This document shows, piece after piece, positions 24,882-54,867 of a stretch of 64,000 nt of DNA (the first letter of the stretch is position 1; each line of letters begins with the position of its first letter). The DNA comes from Tubulanus polymorphus (taxonomy: Eukaryota > Nemertea > Palaeonemertea > Tubulaniformes > Tubulanidae). The stretch covers positions 25,332,153 through 25,396,152 of the forward strand of contig NC_134028.1 in NCBI RefSeq assembly GCF_964204645.1, given 5' to 3'. Below the pieces are notes generated by a model. The model searched no databases and was not told where the DNA came from. It saw only the letters and a list, made by a program, of their open reading frames with translations. The position numbers and the translations under genes were made by a program.

Positions 24882-24992
24882 GGATCCAGTTCCACACTTA
24901 TGAGTTGGAGTTAACTCAGAGTTTAAAACAGTTCATTCTCAATGTTTTAACTCCAGGGTCAAATCTTAAGTCACAACTGTGGAACTGGATCC
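24882..24992. mobile_element. Palindromic GGATCCAGTTCCACA MITE
   Basis: 111 bp with ends GGATCCAGTTCCACACTTATG and TCACAACTGTGGAACTGGATCC that fold back on each other, with ACTCAGAGTTTAAAAC-type inner sequence. Related copies: 42398-about 42508 and, more diverged, 26935-27063 (GGGCCCAGTTTCAC ... GTGAAACTGGGCCC). Half copies lie near 9946, 28797, 61614 and 62879. Confidence 0.8.
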
Positions 24993-25613
24993 CGATGTCT
25001 CATAATGCAACATAAATAATGAATATTCTGAAGAGGCAGAATCGATTCTGGGTCTTTGCGCGTTGAAATTTCGACTGAATATTTATTTTGCAAAATAGAT
25101 TGTTACTTTTACTTACCAGATTAAGATTGCTATTAGTCTTGGTACTATATTGCCATTACGATACCTCTCTTTTGGTTGTAAACCGTTACAAAATGTTTAA
25201 TATTGCTAATAGTTGTGCACTACGTCATCGGGATTGGGGCTATACTGGGTTGCCGGTCTCTATTTTCAGTTTTTGCCAGCATTCGAGAACACCGGCCCGC
25301 GTAATAGACACTGGGGTATTATTTCAGTTCAATTAAGATTTTCCTAGCGAAATGATAATGCTTTTCTTTCGATTCTATTTCAATCAATGAACGTTATCTA
25401 TTTAAGTGTGACGGGTCAGAGTTTGATAAAGAACCGGTCCTGTAAACCAGCGCTGATATACGTATGTACGCCTGATCACAAGCCGACGCATACGAGTGTA
25501 TACTAATCATACGCGGAGTTTTATTTAAAAAATTCGCTGATGAACTGTGTAAATTGTCGGTGGCTATGTGCGTAGTTGTTTCATTTGCGTTAAGTTTTGA
25601 TAATTAGAGAAAT

Positions 25614-43976
<18,363 letters not shown>

Positions 43977-45905
43977 GAAACGATCGATTCCACTTATAAG
44001 CAGAGCTAGGACTGGTTCCGGGTCCAGACCCTCCTAAGACTGAGATCGCCAAAACCAGCAAATTTGACGTTCATTCTTTCTCGGAAATTGTTTCTTTCCT
44101 GATGTACTCACTGAGACCATTTTAACAACGAACGTGGTCCGTCGCTTACGACCTTGAGCGCCGTAGCTGCTTCATCCGAGGAACGCGCTCACATTTCTTC
44201 AAGACCCCAGCCTTCCTACTTTACAAGATCTGCCCCGTCCACGCCTACCGCAGTTCGAGTTAAAGCCTGTCTCTCTTGCATGAGTATATTTAAGTAATGG
44301 CATACATACCTAAATGTTGTATCAATTTGTATATTGAGGAAACTCATATGAAATTACGAGATAGTTACGTAGCACAACGCATTATAGAAAATAATATCAT
44401 GAAACATAGAAATTTAATAACTTGTTTTTTCCTTTCTACTGACGGTGTCGTGGTTTCGAAATGTTATTTTACGTGTTCTCCGTGTTTCGCTGATAACAAT
44501 AAATTCATATTGTTCGAAGGGATGATATCTTCCTTACAATAAAAATCGTATCGTTTAACAGTCCCTGGGATATTTCCTAAATCTCATTGTCATAGTGATA
44601 ATATACTGAATCGATAAGATGCTGTTTCTATAACTATGTGAAGCTTCTTAGCGAAATGCTGATTGAGCGCCGAAAACTTAAAGATCGCGATGCAGAGGCG
44701 AATGAAAAATAGATGATGATTTCGCCCGAGTCAGACGAATTTGACTCCACTCCAAACTTGTTAGTATAATGCTAGCAAAACGATGATGATGACAAAACAG
44801 GTGAGCCACTTCTAGAAACAGTTTGCACGGAATTATTTGAACCGTACTGAAATTTGGCCGGGGCCTGGTCGCCGCGACGATTTGTAACGTTAGCCGGGTC
44901 TATTCTGACTGAGGTCACATTATGTGTCGGGTCAAAAGCGATAACCGCTTCTGGGAGCAACCAAGCGTTGGTGGAGACGTCAGATTCAATGTTTGCGACA
45001 CATCTGAAAGAAATCATATTTCTATTTCTTCGGAGTAATCCTAGCGGGCAGGATAGTTACCTGTTCTGATAATACAGTGTCTATTTTGCGAAGGCTAGCG
45101 TCACTTGATTTGTTGATGGGATTTGGTCAAAATACTGAAACTGTAGATATTAAGTTCCCCATCTTAGTGGGATACTAATTATTCCAAACTAAGGATATAC
45201 AGTTACAATTCCCGAGAACATGATGAAGGTTTGGAACTTGAGCGCTAAGGAAATCTCATTCACTATGGTGCAGTTAAGATTGAGGAATGGAAATGTAAGA
45301 ACGACGTTACCATGGGTGAGAGGGCCCATGAAAATTATATTTGCAAAACGTATTAGGACACTTTGCCTAAATATATGGCAATATTTATCAAATGATTACA
45401 CGGCAAGGTTCGATCTGAGTGAATGGAGTAGACCCTGATGTTCCCCTGCATTGGCGGAAGTAACCAAGCCCTGGCAAGCGAGAATGCAATGAGGCCTACG
45501 GATGATTTTCGGAGCCATCCTTCAATGACAAGTCACCACCACCTTAGAAACGCGATATCAGTACGCGCAAGCTATGTTTTGATAAATCAAGTTAAAACAC
45601 CCAGAAAACGATGGTAGAAAGTACTATTTGACTTGTTATTTTACATACCAAACAAACAAAAACAAAGTGAACCAGTAAAACTCGGTTTACATTTTGCTTT
45701 ATTTCGTCGCGTAATAACTTGAAAGTATTTTTTGCTGTTGTTCGGCTCAGCTGTCAAAAATGATCTAATTCTGGAGTTGGAAATAAATATTAGAGGTTTT
45801 TCCGCGCTAATTTAGGAGAGGACAGCAGCTTCTACGATGGAAATTGTAAATTCGAGGATACTTCGTTGATTCGGTCGTATTTAATTGAACTGACAACCGA
45901 TAATT
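43977..45905. other. ABCC1 3' UTR and intergenic region
   Basis: No further gene recognised. The first part is probably ABCC1 3' UTR to about 44560. A decayed arm of the 72-bp inverted-arm repeat lies near 45464. Confidence 0.55.
44538..44543 (+). terminator. Likely ABCC1 polyadenylation signal
   Basis: First AATAAA after the ABCC1 stop codon, 562 bases downstream, giving a moderate 3' UTR. Confidence 0.5.
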
Positions 45906-48595
45906 ATGGTTTTAACGAACGATAAAACGAAGACCGGCCATCATCACCATCGTGATGTCCAAAATTCAGATGTATTTCCACTAACGGCGCAGGAACCGGC
46001 TACTGTTCCGCGAATTCCAGCTCACGGAAGCCAATCCGTATTTCAACGTACTCGTCCGAATACATCATTTCCATCTCGGAAACTGAAAAACGTCGGTCAA
46101 GGCCGCGGTACGATCGGCATTCTATCAAACCTCGGCGATACTTTTATCACAGCGACAAAGCCGGATGGCCATCGAAGACCGGTTACCTGTCCATCGACGT
46201 GGCGTACGATGGCCGGCAGTCGGTTGAATGACGTCCGTCCAATCGGGAAAGGGGCTCGCCCGATGCACCTCGTAACGCATCTGATTAACGAACCCAGTGA
46301 ACCCGACTACATCAGCTCCACAAAACAGGTGCGAATAATTAAAGGCTGATTCCCGAGTCATGGCTTAGATTTTAACAAGACCATGATAGTTTTATAGCCA
46401 ATCTAAAAACTTTTCGAACGATCTTGAGATTTATGACTCAAGTATGCATTCAAGTCTGAAACTGGCCCCAGGCAAGCTTTGGTCCCAGTCAAAAGTAAAT
46501 TCAAGTCAAAAATTGAACTCAATGAGTAGCGCCCTATACAGGTATTAAACCGCTATCTGGACCCCCTGATATTGATAAGCCCATTCAACTATTCCAATTT
46601 TTGATTTGGCATTTTAATCGAAAATGAACTGCAAATCTCAAACATGAGACATTTTTTCAGTCACTTTATATGTGTTCAGAAATTCACATGAGACTTGAAT
46701 TGAATTTGATTGAAAATGAACAACAAACACGGTACATTATTTCAGGACACTTTCAAAAACTGATCGTCCACACTTCACACTAAAATGGTGAATGTCTGTA
46801 GGGGTTGCTTCATTCAACAAATGATTCTTTAGTTTCTGCACTTTCAATCGAGTTTATTTAGTTGATATTCGATTGTCTTGTGATTATTTCTAGGCATTTA
46901 GCGGCAGAAAAGATTTAAAGGCGACCGAAAAACCGAACTTATGTCGATCGATGCACAGTTCACAGATTCGATTCAGTAATGATAACAGTACATGGCAGGA
47001 AGGCAGTAAATATTACAACGACTATCAACGCAAACAATCGATGCCGGTAAAAATTATTTGATTTTTTCTAGATTCTAGAATTGAAATTCGATTACCGAAG
47101 CAAAAGGAAAAATTTGTTCTGAAAATTCCTAAAGCTTAGCATGGAACAGCTGAAAATTGATGAAGACATTGTTAATGTCCGTTTTGTAGGCTTCTAACTT
47201 GGAACTAGAAAATACATATTTTATGAATATGTATTAGACCGAATGATCCGTTTGTAGATCTTGTTATCGTCGGTTTTATTCAGCTCAAGAAAACACCCGA
47301 CTTGCTGTTAATGTTCCTAAACGTGTTTGTGGCTCTAGGGCTTTTTATGTTAAATGCGCCCTAACCTCTCTTTTTAAATTGACTTATTTTAGTCTATTTT
47401 TGTCGATTGTGTGGTTTGTTTTAAAATTTCTTTATCTCATGTGATGCGAGGGGATTATTTTTATAGTTCCTGGCTATACGCGAATAAATTATCCAGGCGC
47501 GGATCTAGGGGCCCCCTCCCTCCTTTAGGTGAAGACCCTCCTTTTTTTTCGACCGACCTCCCGCCACTCGCTTAATATATAAGCTTATAGAAATAGTTTT
47601 GATCAGTTTTAAATGAAAATTAATCCTTTAGTTTTAGTTTATCAGCAGCAGCAAAGGGGAAAGTATTTGTCATGAATTCTTGCCTCAGAATGCAGGAAAT
47701 GGCCCCAAAACAGAGTTAAATTTAAAAAATTGAAGGGGCTTCACTTCACGCCTGCGGCTCGAAGCGTAGAAACGTCTCGGGCCTACGCCGCTCGGTGTCA
47801 ATACTGTATCATCATAGCTACATTTATTAGGTGGCCCCCCCTAAATTGGGCGCTAGATCCGTCCCTGTTATCATTAGATTATTGTCAAAATCTAGAATAT
47901 AACCTAGAACAATCGTCTCATCCATTGTAGGCGAATCAACTACACGAATCATCGCTCGTAAATCGGATTAATATGGTCGAAGGAGACGGTTTCCGGAATG
48001 CGGTGAATTACCAGACGTGGAAGCCAAACTATTGGACTGAATATTCGCGGATACACAACACGTTAGGATTCATGCGAGGTACAGGTGCACCGAGACCGTT
48101 AGCCGAGCGTAGGCATTATAACATCATTAACGGTACGTATTCCTTCGTTCTACTATTTTCATGTAATGTTTCTACTGTCATATCAATAATGTACAGGCTT
48201 TATCTCCCTTGTACCTGAACCCTCAAACCATTAGTCAAAACCACTTCAAGTTGGTGTCGTGGGAATCAACCAACGGTTTTCATGTGATGTTTTCACTTAA
48301 TTCTGCAAGAGCTATAGTTCTCTTCGCTATCAGGCTGTAAGTTGTTGTCAGCATCACTTGAATTTGGTGTCATTTGATTCAGATAATTCATGCTTCCTGG
48401 CTTATGTTTAGCCTTTTTGATATGTGACTATCCCGCGTGGTGATAATACTGAAATCCTCATACTAAACTTTTCGATGAATTCTTATTAATCACTGGATTT
48501 ACCTTTAATTCGACGAATTTCTTATCATTTCAGGGCAGGAAACGCCTTATATGAAGATGGGAAATCACAGATTACAAGGTTTAGTCATCACATAA
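45906..48595 (+). CDS. Uncharacterised four-exon gene, 279 residues
   Basis: Exons 45906-46328, 46894-47046, 47931-48132 and 48534-48595 join with phases 0, 0, 1 and sum to 840 bases including the TAA. I do not recognise the family. The product is basic and soluble, without signal peptide or membrane segment. It has an N-terminal GHHHHRD, a stretch with GTIGILSNLGDTFITATKPD, RPVTCPSTW, then VNYQTWKPNYWTEY, GAPRPLAERRHYNII and YMKMGNHRLQG. Short Pro-, Tyr- and Trp-containing motifs without a globular core resemble small cilium or sperm microtubule-associated proteins, but this is only an impression. All introns are GT/AG; codon use is like its neighbours. The start is the first in-frame Met; an upstream non-coding exon is possible. 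A CAGGCGCGGATC MITE lies in intron 2. Confidence 0.75.
47494..47867. mobile_element. CAGGCGCGGATCTAG MITE (hAT-like ends)
   Basis: Ends CAGGCGCGGATCTAGGGG and GCGCTAGATCCGTCCCTG, 374 bp apart, in intron 2 of the uncharacterised gene. Same end sequences as 30136-30353 and 50152-50295. Confidence 0.65.
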
Positions 48596-50499
48596 ACTTC
48601 TCTGATTCAAACATAGGCGATAATTACTGCTTATAGTAGAAATGGAAATAATATATTAAGAGAATAATTAGTCAATCCGCATAATATTTTGCTTTATGTA
48701 CAAAGCCATGATATAGGCCTAAATGATACACTTCTGTAACCTGCTTAGTACAGTTCTTTTGGGACCGAAGGGAAACTCAACAGGTTCATGAGATACAAAT
48801 GTTCCAACGATTAAAATCCAGAATTAATTATAAAGTGGTTTGTAGTATTGAGCAGGTTTGACTGTAATTAAGGTTCTTACAGATCAGTGAACTCAAAATC
48901 CCCTGATATTTTACCATTTTCTCCAATCGTTGATCAAAAATGGCCCGATTAAAGAGTTGTGTTGTGCCACTTGTCACAAGCGAGAACAAGACACCAAAAA
49001 TTCGAATTCCCTGACCCATCAAGAATAGTGCAAAGTCTGTAAGAACCCTGTGTAATAAATAATATGACTAGATGTTTAAGATCAAAGTTGTGATTTTAAA
49101 AGCTGATCTGATCAAGGTTTCCTTTTTAAAGCCCTGGAAATGATATATTTTATGATGTTTTTGCTGCTGTCTCGCAGTTTAATTTTGAAGATATTTATTC
49201 AACTGAATTGTTTCCAATTTTGGTTCCTGAGGAGTGATATGTATATTGTGATCTGCTGCTGTGTCTCTTTGTTACTGCGATGAAATTTATATTTTATATT
49301 TTTTCTGATATATATTATGAGCTAACTGTTTTGATTGCGAGAGAATGATTCATCAATAAATCAATTAATATGATATGCATTATCTTTACATCATCCCCTA
49401 ACTATAATGGTTCAGTTAAGCTCAGTGGTTGGGAAATAGTCAAGGGAAAAAGCAAGCCAAAGAAGTATCCAGCCTGATTTGTTGTAGAGAATCTGACTGG
49501 TATGCACCAGTCGTCTGGTTATTATGGAAAACACGCCACGAACCCACTACTAACAATGCCCTGCCTCAAGTGGATAGAACCAGCAGATACATCCCGAGCG
49601 TCAATTGAAAATCTTTGCAGTATTCAATTCCTGAACTTTATCTCTATGAAAATCAACCCAAAACGAAAGATAACAAATAACTACTCAAATAGATAGAAAG
49701 AAATGTATTTTTTTTCGATGATATGACTGAAATGATAGTCTCTCTCCTAAATATCTCCTTGTTACCAATTATTGTCCGCCTTGACACATGTATAAATACA
49801 AACTTTATAGAAAAATATATTATTGTTCAGAACACATTAAACATTCAGAATATATGATCCAAGAAGCATCCACTTATTTCATCCACAAATTATCATTTAT
49901 TCCCCTTAGAGCTAATGGGCTGCTGTAACCGTCTGTAGGTGGAGGTCATTTCAAAGTCAACTTTTTAAGGAATTGAGGTTTCATAGGGACCCTGTGACTA
50001 CTGGTAATGAAACTTAAGTCGTTCTGTGAAATAGCCCCCAGAACTTTTCAGGACTTAAAAATCCATTTTGATTAGGGGAGGTCGACAAGCCAGCAGATTG
50101 ATGGTTACAAACGTAACTTATTTCATGCACGAAGTAAATGGCTACGAGTATCAGGGGCGGATCTAGAGGGGATTGACCCCTGCTGTCCCAATGAGGTTGC
50201 CCTGTTTTTCAAAATAATCCAAGGTGTAACTGCTTAGTTCAAAGAAATTACTTTCTTTTGATTTCAAACTGTCAATTTTCCTAGATCCACCCCTACTATC
50301 CTTCACTCTTCATAAGATGCATAGTTCATAATAAATTAATAGATTATTCGTTTTAAGAGTTCAGCACATCTGTACACCATAAGCACCTTATACACACACA
50401 TGAACAGTCACAGACAGCGAGTAAAGCCTTCTCCACCAGTCAACAGGCAGTTTAATGATTGTGGCACTCAATGATTGTTGAAGTCGCTTTGTTTACATT
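48596..50499. other. Convergent intergenic region
   Basis: Between two genes that converge. AATAAA at 49054-49059 could end the uncharacterised gene. A CAGGGGCGGATCTAG element (50152-50295) lies near the phosphomannomutase end. No other gene seen. Confidence 0.55.
50152..50295. mobile_element. CAGGGGCGGATCTAG MITE
   Basis: Ends CAGGGGCGGATCTAGAGG and CCTAGATCCACCCCTA, 144 bp apart; third member of the family. Confidence 0.6.
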
Positions 50500-53324
50500 C
50501 TAAAAGAACAATTCCTGCAATTGTTTCTTCGTATCGGCCGGACTGGTAACCGTGTGACCGATGACTCGATTGTCGACGAAGATTTCGTAATCGTTGCCAC
50601 CCTGAAATTAGATTCGAGAAATTGCAGCCAACCTCACCTAACTCGGGACAAACATTCCACTTAGTCGTACAGAAACCAAACCAGGGTAGACACTTATTTG
50701 ACTCGCTTTTCCCCGACATGCAAATTGTTTTCCCTGACTTGATCTGCTAAGAACCCAATCAATTAATACAGTCAAAGACATACAGAAACTGTTTGACTGT
50801 ACATGAACTCGCAAACTAGCTCTTCATATATTTCCCCGATTTTTAGAACCAAAATTAGAAACAAAATTCCTCGACTTTTTTGAAGAGAAGACAATTCCTT
50901 GACTAATGAAGTGGCCACCCTATAAATGATTTTCTGGACTTCCTAACATAAACCAATTTTGCAGATGTCATCGAAAAAAGGAGATACAGTCAATTTATAT
51001 TCATAGATTTAAAAATCAATTTCAATTATTTATATCACATTCATAAATCTGTTTTCTCTTACTTGACTCGTTTTATCGCCGAAGAAATGAATCGTCTTGA
51101 AATCATTTTCGAGGAATCGTAAACAATAGGTTTTATCCCAGCCGATCGGAAACACATCGAAACTAATTTGACCACCTGTAACAAAAAACAACATCGCACG
51201 ATCTTATCATTCCTACAGATCCCTACCGATCGGTCTTTACTGGATATAAGGAGTTTGAAGGGAAAATTTCGAGGAAGTGTCTTCATCACTTTTCATATCC
51301 CAATTACTGTAAACTCCTCCTAAATCAGTACTGTTTATATTTGTAAACCGGTAATTCAGTGGTTTTGTAAACAAATTTTTATCCTTCATACTACTTAACT
51401 CGATTTCTAATTCGGTAACCGCCTAATTAGATAGAAGAAAATCCAGGCGATGACTGCATTGATTTAGGGGTGTCTACTGTACTAACAAAAAACAAAACTA
51501 GACAAACAAATCTTTTAATTGCCTAGCTCTCAAAATAGAAGGAGTTTTGGACATTACCTTCAAGTATTTTCCATTTTGAAGGAGTATTTAAGAAATCAAG
51601 GAGGCATAGGGGCCCTGTCCTAAGGTGTGGTTGCTGGGCCTAAAACATTGAATGGAATCAAGGCATACAAACCTATGGAATATTTCAGACCCATATCAGC
51701 GAATTCTTTCTCTAAAGCCGCTACGAATTTTTCTCGTATATGGTGTTCCTGAAAATGGGAAAAAAATAATCAAATTATCTCTTTGAAGCCGTACATAGTA
51801 GAAATTAGTAAACAAAGAAATCAGACTGACGAACCTTATCATACGTGTTAAACTGTTCACGTTCTGCCTGAGAACAACTCCGACCGACTGGACAAATATT
51901 TATCAAACCGTCACGAAATTCTACAAAAGTTCCCCTAAAATCCAGAAGAGATAGGAATGGCTAATTATAGATTTTTGCAGTTCATTTTCGATCAAAGATC
52001 TCAGGTGAAGACCTGAACATACCGGTATGTAAAAGTGAAATGTGGATAAACAAAAATTAGAAGAATGATGATAAAGAATCATATACATGACCGGATACAG
52101 AGACCTGAAAATCTTAAAATCAACTTAGCACCATCTGCGTTGTGAATTTTGAAAAATAATCAATTAGCTTCATGTAAGTTCTTACCTTTTAACAGGCAGA
52201 GATAGGTCGGACATATACTTCAACGCGAAATTGATGAATTTTTGTAGTTTCTCTTCGCCCATTTCGTCTTGGATTTTCTGTATTAAGAAAACAAACATGT
52301 TCACATCAACTCCAAGCGAATAACAAAATAACATAAAATTTGGCTAATCACTTAGCTCAAAATTCGCTTATCACTTAGATCTCTTGTCTGACTGCCCACA
52401 TTAGCAAATTATTAGAAATGTAAAAACAGCACAGGTTTATACAGAGGTGCGGTCATCAAGAGGTTAACGCACTCACCCGTTTGGCGACCAGTTTTCCATC
52501 TTTGTGAAACACTAAGCCATTTTCTGAGAACACGTAGTCGTACATTTTTGTGGCTGTCGTAGAAAAATTAATAAATGCATTTCAAATCGCTGAATATTCA
52601 AACAAGTTGTTTCCTTCAAAGGGCAGCCCATTTACAGATCCCCCTGTTCAGTTTTCCCTGATTTTTCCACGTGTTTTCACAAAATTCATTGCAGGCATTA
52701 CGGTACTTACTTTCTTCACCAACCATTTGTTCAGAGATTTTCTTCAAATCAGATCCACCGACTAGAGCTACAGGCACTTTCTTTCTTAATTCTTGTAAGA
52801 AATCTTTCATCTCAGAAGTTATTTTCTGGAGAAACAAAGTAGTGGTTTAACTGCAGTTTAGTAGATAAACCGATTATTAACGATATTATGGGCCAAAACG
52901 TCGCACGGAGAGCAGGTGTGACAGACAGACGTTTGTGGAACGATGGTTAGTAGGCCTAACCATTAGGGACACCGAAACTGTAGTCGCTCCCAAGTAGTTT
53001 TTTGTAGAAAATTGGCTTCCTTTCTATTCATTTATCTTAGTTTCATGAAGGGAAAATTTAGTTTAAAAAAAACCTGGGGTTCGAACCCATTACGTTCCCG
53101 GTCAAAAAATGGTGAATGTCATCCACAATAATCGCCAGGATTTTAAGTATAACTTCATATTTAACATGGATTACTCCCTGTTTATCCCGAATTCGTGGTC
53201 GGATAATGTCAAACTTAGATCGTTCGCAGTTTCGATTGATATTTACCAGTCTAGGGGCCGTTAGAGTGCCATCAACATCGAATAAACACAACACGGAAGA
53301 CGTAGCGTCTCCAGCAGCCGCCAT
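50500..53324 (-). CDS. PMM2: Phosphomannomutase, complete, 8 exons
   Basis: Cytosolic enzyme converting mannose 6-phosphate to mannose 1-phosphate for GDP-mannose and N-glycan synthesis. Exons on the minus strand, 5' to 3': 53247-53324, 52711-52825, 52477-52553, 52186-52277, 51835-51934, 51673-51748, 51063-51175, 50500-50601. Phases agree and the total of 753 bases gives 250 residues (human PMM2 246, PMM1 262). The N-terminus has [11 protein letters not shown], whose two Asp are the HAD-type nucleophile and acid/base. Then [44 protein letters not shown] with the substrate-binding Arg, [27 protein letters not shown] and GGNDYEIF, all signature blocks of eukaryotic PMM. The mutations and roles are known for the human enzyme; whether this is the PMM1 or PMM2 orthologue, or the single ancestral gene, cannot be settled by eye. 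Confidence 0.96.
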
Positions 53325-54867
53325 CTTGCTTCAGCTAACCACCGACATAAACCGATTTAGTCAGTAACCTGTCACGATCGGATATTTTTTACAAACCATG
53401 ACGAGGCGAATTCCGCATCGGCCGAGAAAAAGAGGCCAAAAAGAGTAGTGGGTGGGTTTTTCTAAGGCCCTTTTAATTTTTGGCTCCCCTGTTGTACTTA
53501 GAAACAGCCACAGTAGATCGGGTACCAAGGGTATTGCACCCGACCCTGTATGAAATTTAGCAAATTCATTAAGTTGGGCGCTTCACTGTCCGAGATGGAC
53601 TCACTGATTTGGATATTATTGGAGACACCCTTCATTCGACCATCTTGAATACGTTCTTCGCCTTACGCGTTCAAATAGACCATTACGATACTCATGTTAA
53701 AATTGATTTTTCCGTGATTGAGCGACTCAGATGCAAAAATAGGTGAATATTTATAAAATTTTGAATCTATAATGTTATTTGTTTCGTTTAAAGTTGTTTA
53801 ATGTAATGACGTAAGTGATATATTTCTACGCCGGACTATATTTTTGGGGTAATCCTATTTTGAATTATTTCCGGGTCACAGTTTTGACGTCTCCCTTCCC
53901 GTTTTGCGCCTGTAATTACATCAATTACGATTTCTACGGATAAACAATCGTGATTTTATGGTGTGGGCGTAACGTAAGTCGATATCGTATTTTGATTTAG
54001 ATTTATATCTGGCTGATATTGGCAATTATCCCATCGATTTACGTCCTCAGACCCAAACCCTCCTCACTTGCCAGGGCATATTTGGAATAAGCATTTGAAT
54101 AACTAAACTAAAATCCTTTAACTGCCTGAAGTCAAACTATGAGCACTTATTCAACTCACAGACAGTTACTGACTGAACCACTGGGAGTCTTGTCACTGAA
54201 TAAAAACTGCAGTCCCTTGTACGTATAGGCCTGACTTACTGACCTGTTTAAAACTGCTGCACTGCACATGGACCTGTGCTGGTTACTGTCCAAACTGCAG
54301 TCCTGTTACTGGCTTAACTGCCACAGGCTGCTGGACGCTGACTAAACTGCAGTTATCAACTTTACTGCCAGCACAGTCCGCACTGACTTACCCACTGTCA
54401 GTCTGTCTGGGGCTAGTTGCCCTTAAAGTTGTTGAGTTAGCCTAACCAATGGTTGCATGGATAGTTGACAGTGATGATTAAAAGTTCATTGTTACTAAAG
54501 TATTTATCCGCTGGTTATCTTTAACCAGCTTTTGAGTAACTGGCCTCTGGTTACTAACTAAACTGCATGCAGTCCAGTTACTTACTGACTTTCAGCTTCA
54601 TTGCAGTTACTGACTAAGCCTAAACCGCAGTCTATAGAGTTACCAAAGGGTAGTCTGGTTAGTGACTAAACTGCAGTCCGATTTACTGACTGAATCATAA
54701 TCCGTTAGCCTAACTGAACCACAATCTGTTTACTGACTGAACCACAATCCGTTTAATGACAGAACCACAATCCAGTTACTGAGTGAAACGTAACATCATT
54801 GTATACCCACATACTGTATTTGATTTCAGCGTGTTGAGAGTACACATCATCAGTCAGTCCGTTTTAG
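53325..54867. other. Divergent promoter region PMM / NDEL1 with degenerate repeat
   Basis: The two genes are head to head, 1.5 kb between start codons. A likely acceptor (GATTTCAG) at about 54830 suggests that the NDEL1 ATG lies in a second exon, so its promoter is probably close to the PMM start. Bases about 54110-54790 are a degenerate tandem array. Confidence 0.55.
54110..54790. repeat. Degenerate tandem array (TTACTGACTGAACC unit)
   Basis: Repeated variants of TTACTGACTGAACCACAATCC and of AAACTGCAGTCC recur at roughly 20-35-base spacing across nearly 700 bases, cleanest at 54640-54790. It is a decayed minisatellite upstream of NDEL1. Confidence 0.7.

Larger units (their letters stand above)
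24593..25613. other. Divergent intergenic region (Ras-like / ABCC1)
   Basis: Apart from the TATA box and a palindromic MITE at 24882-24992, no feature is recognised. It should contain the ABCC promoter. Confidence 0.5.
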
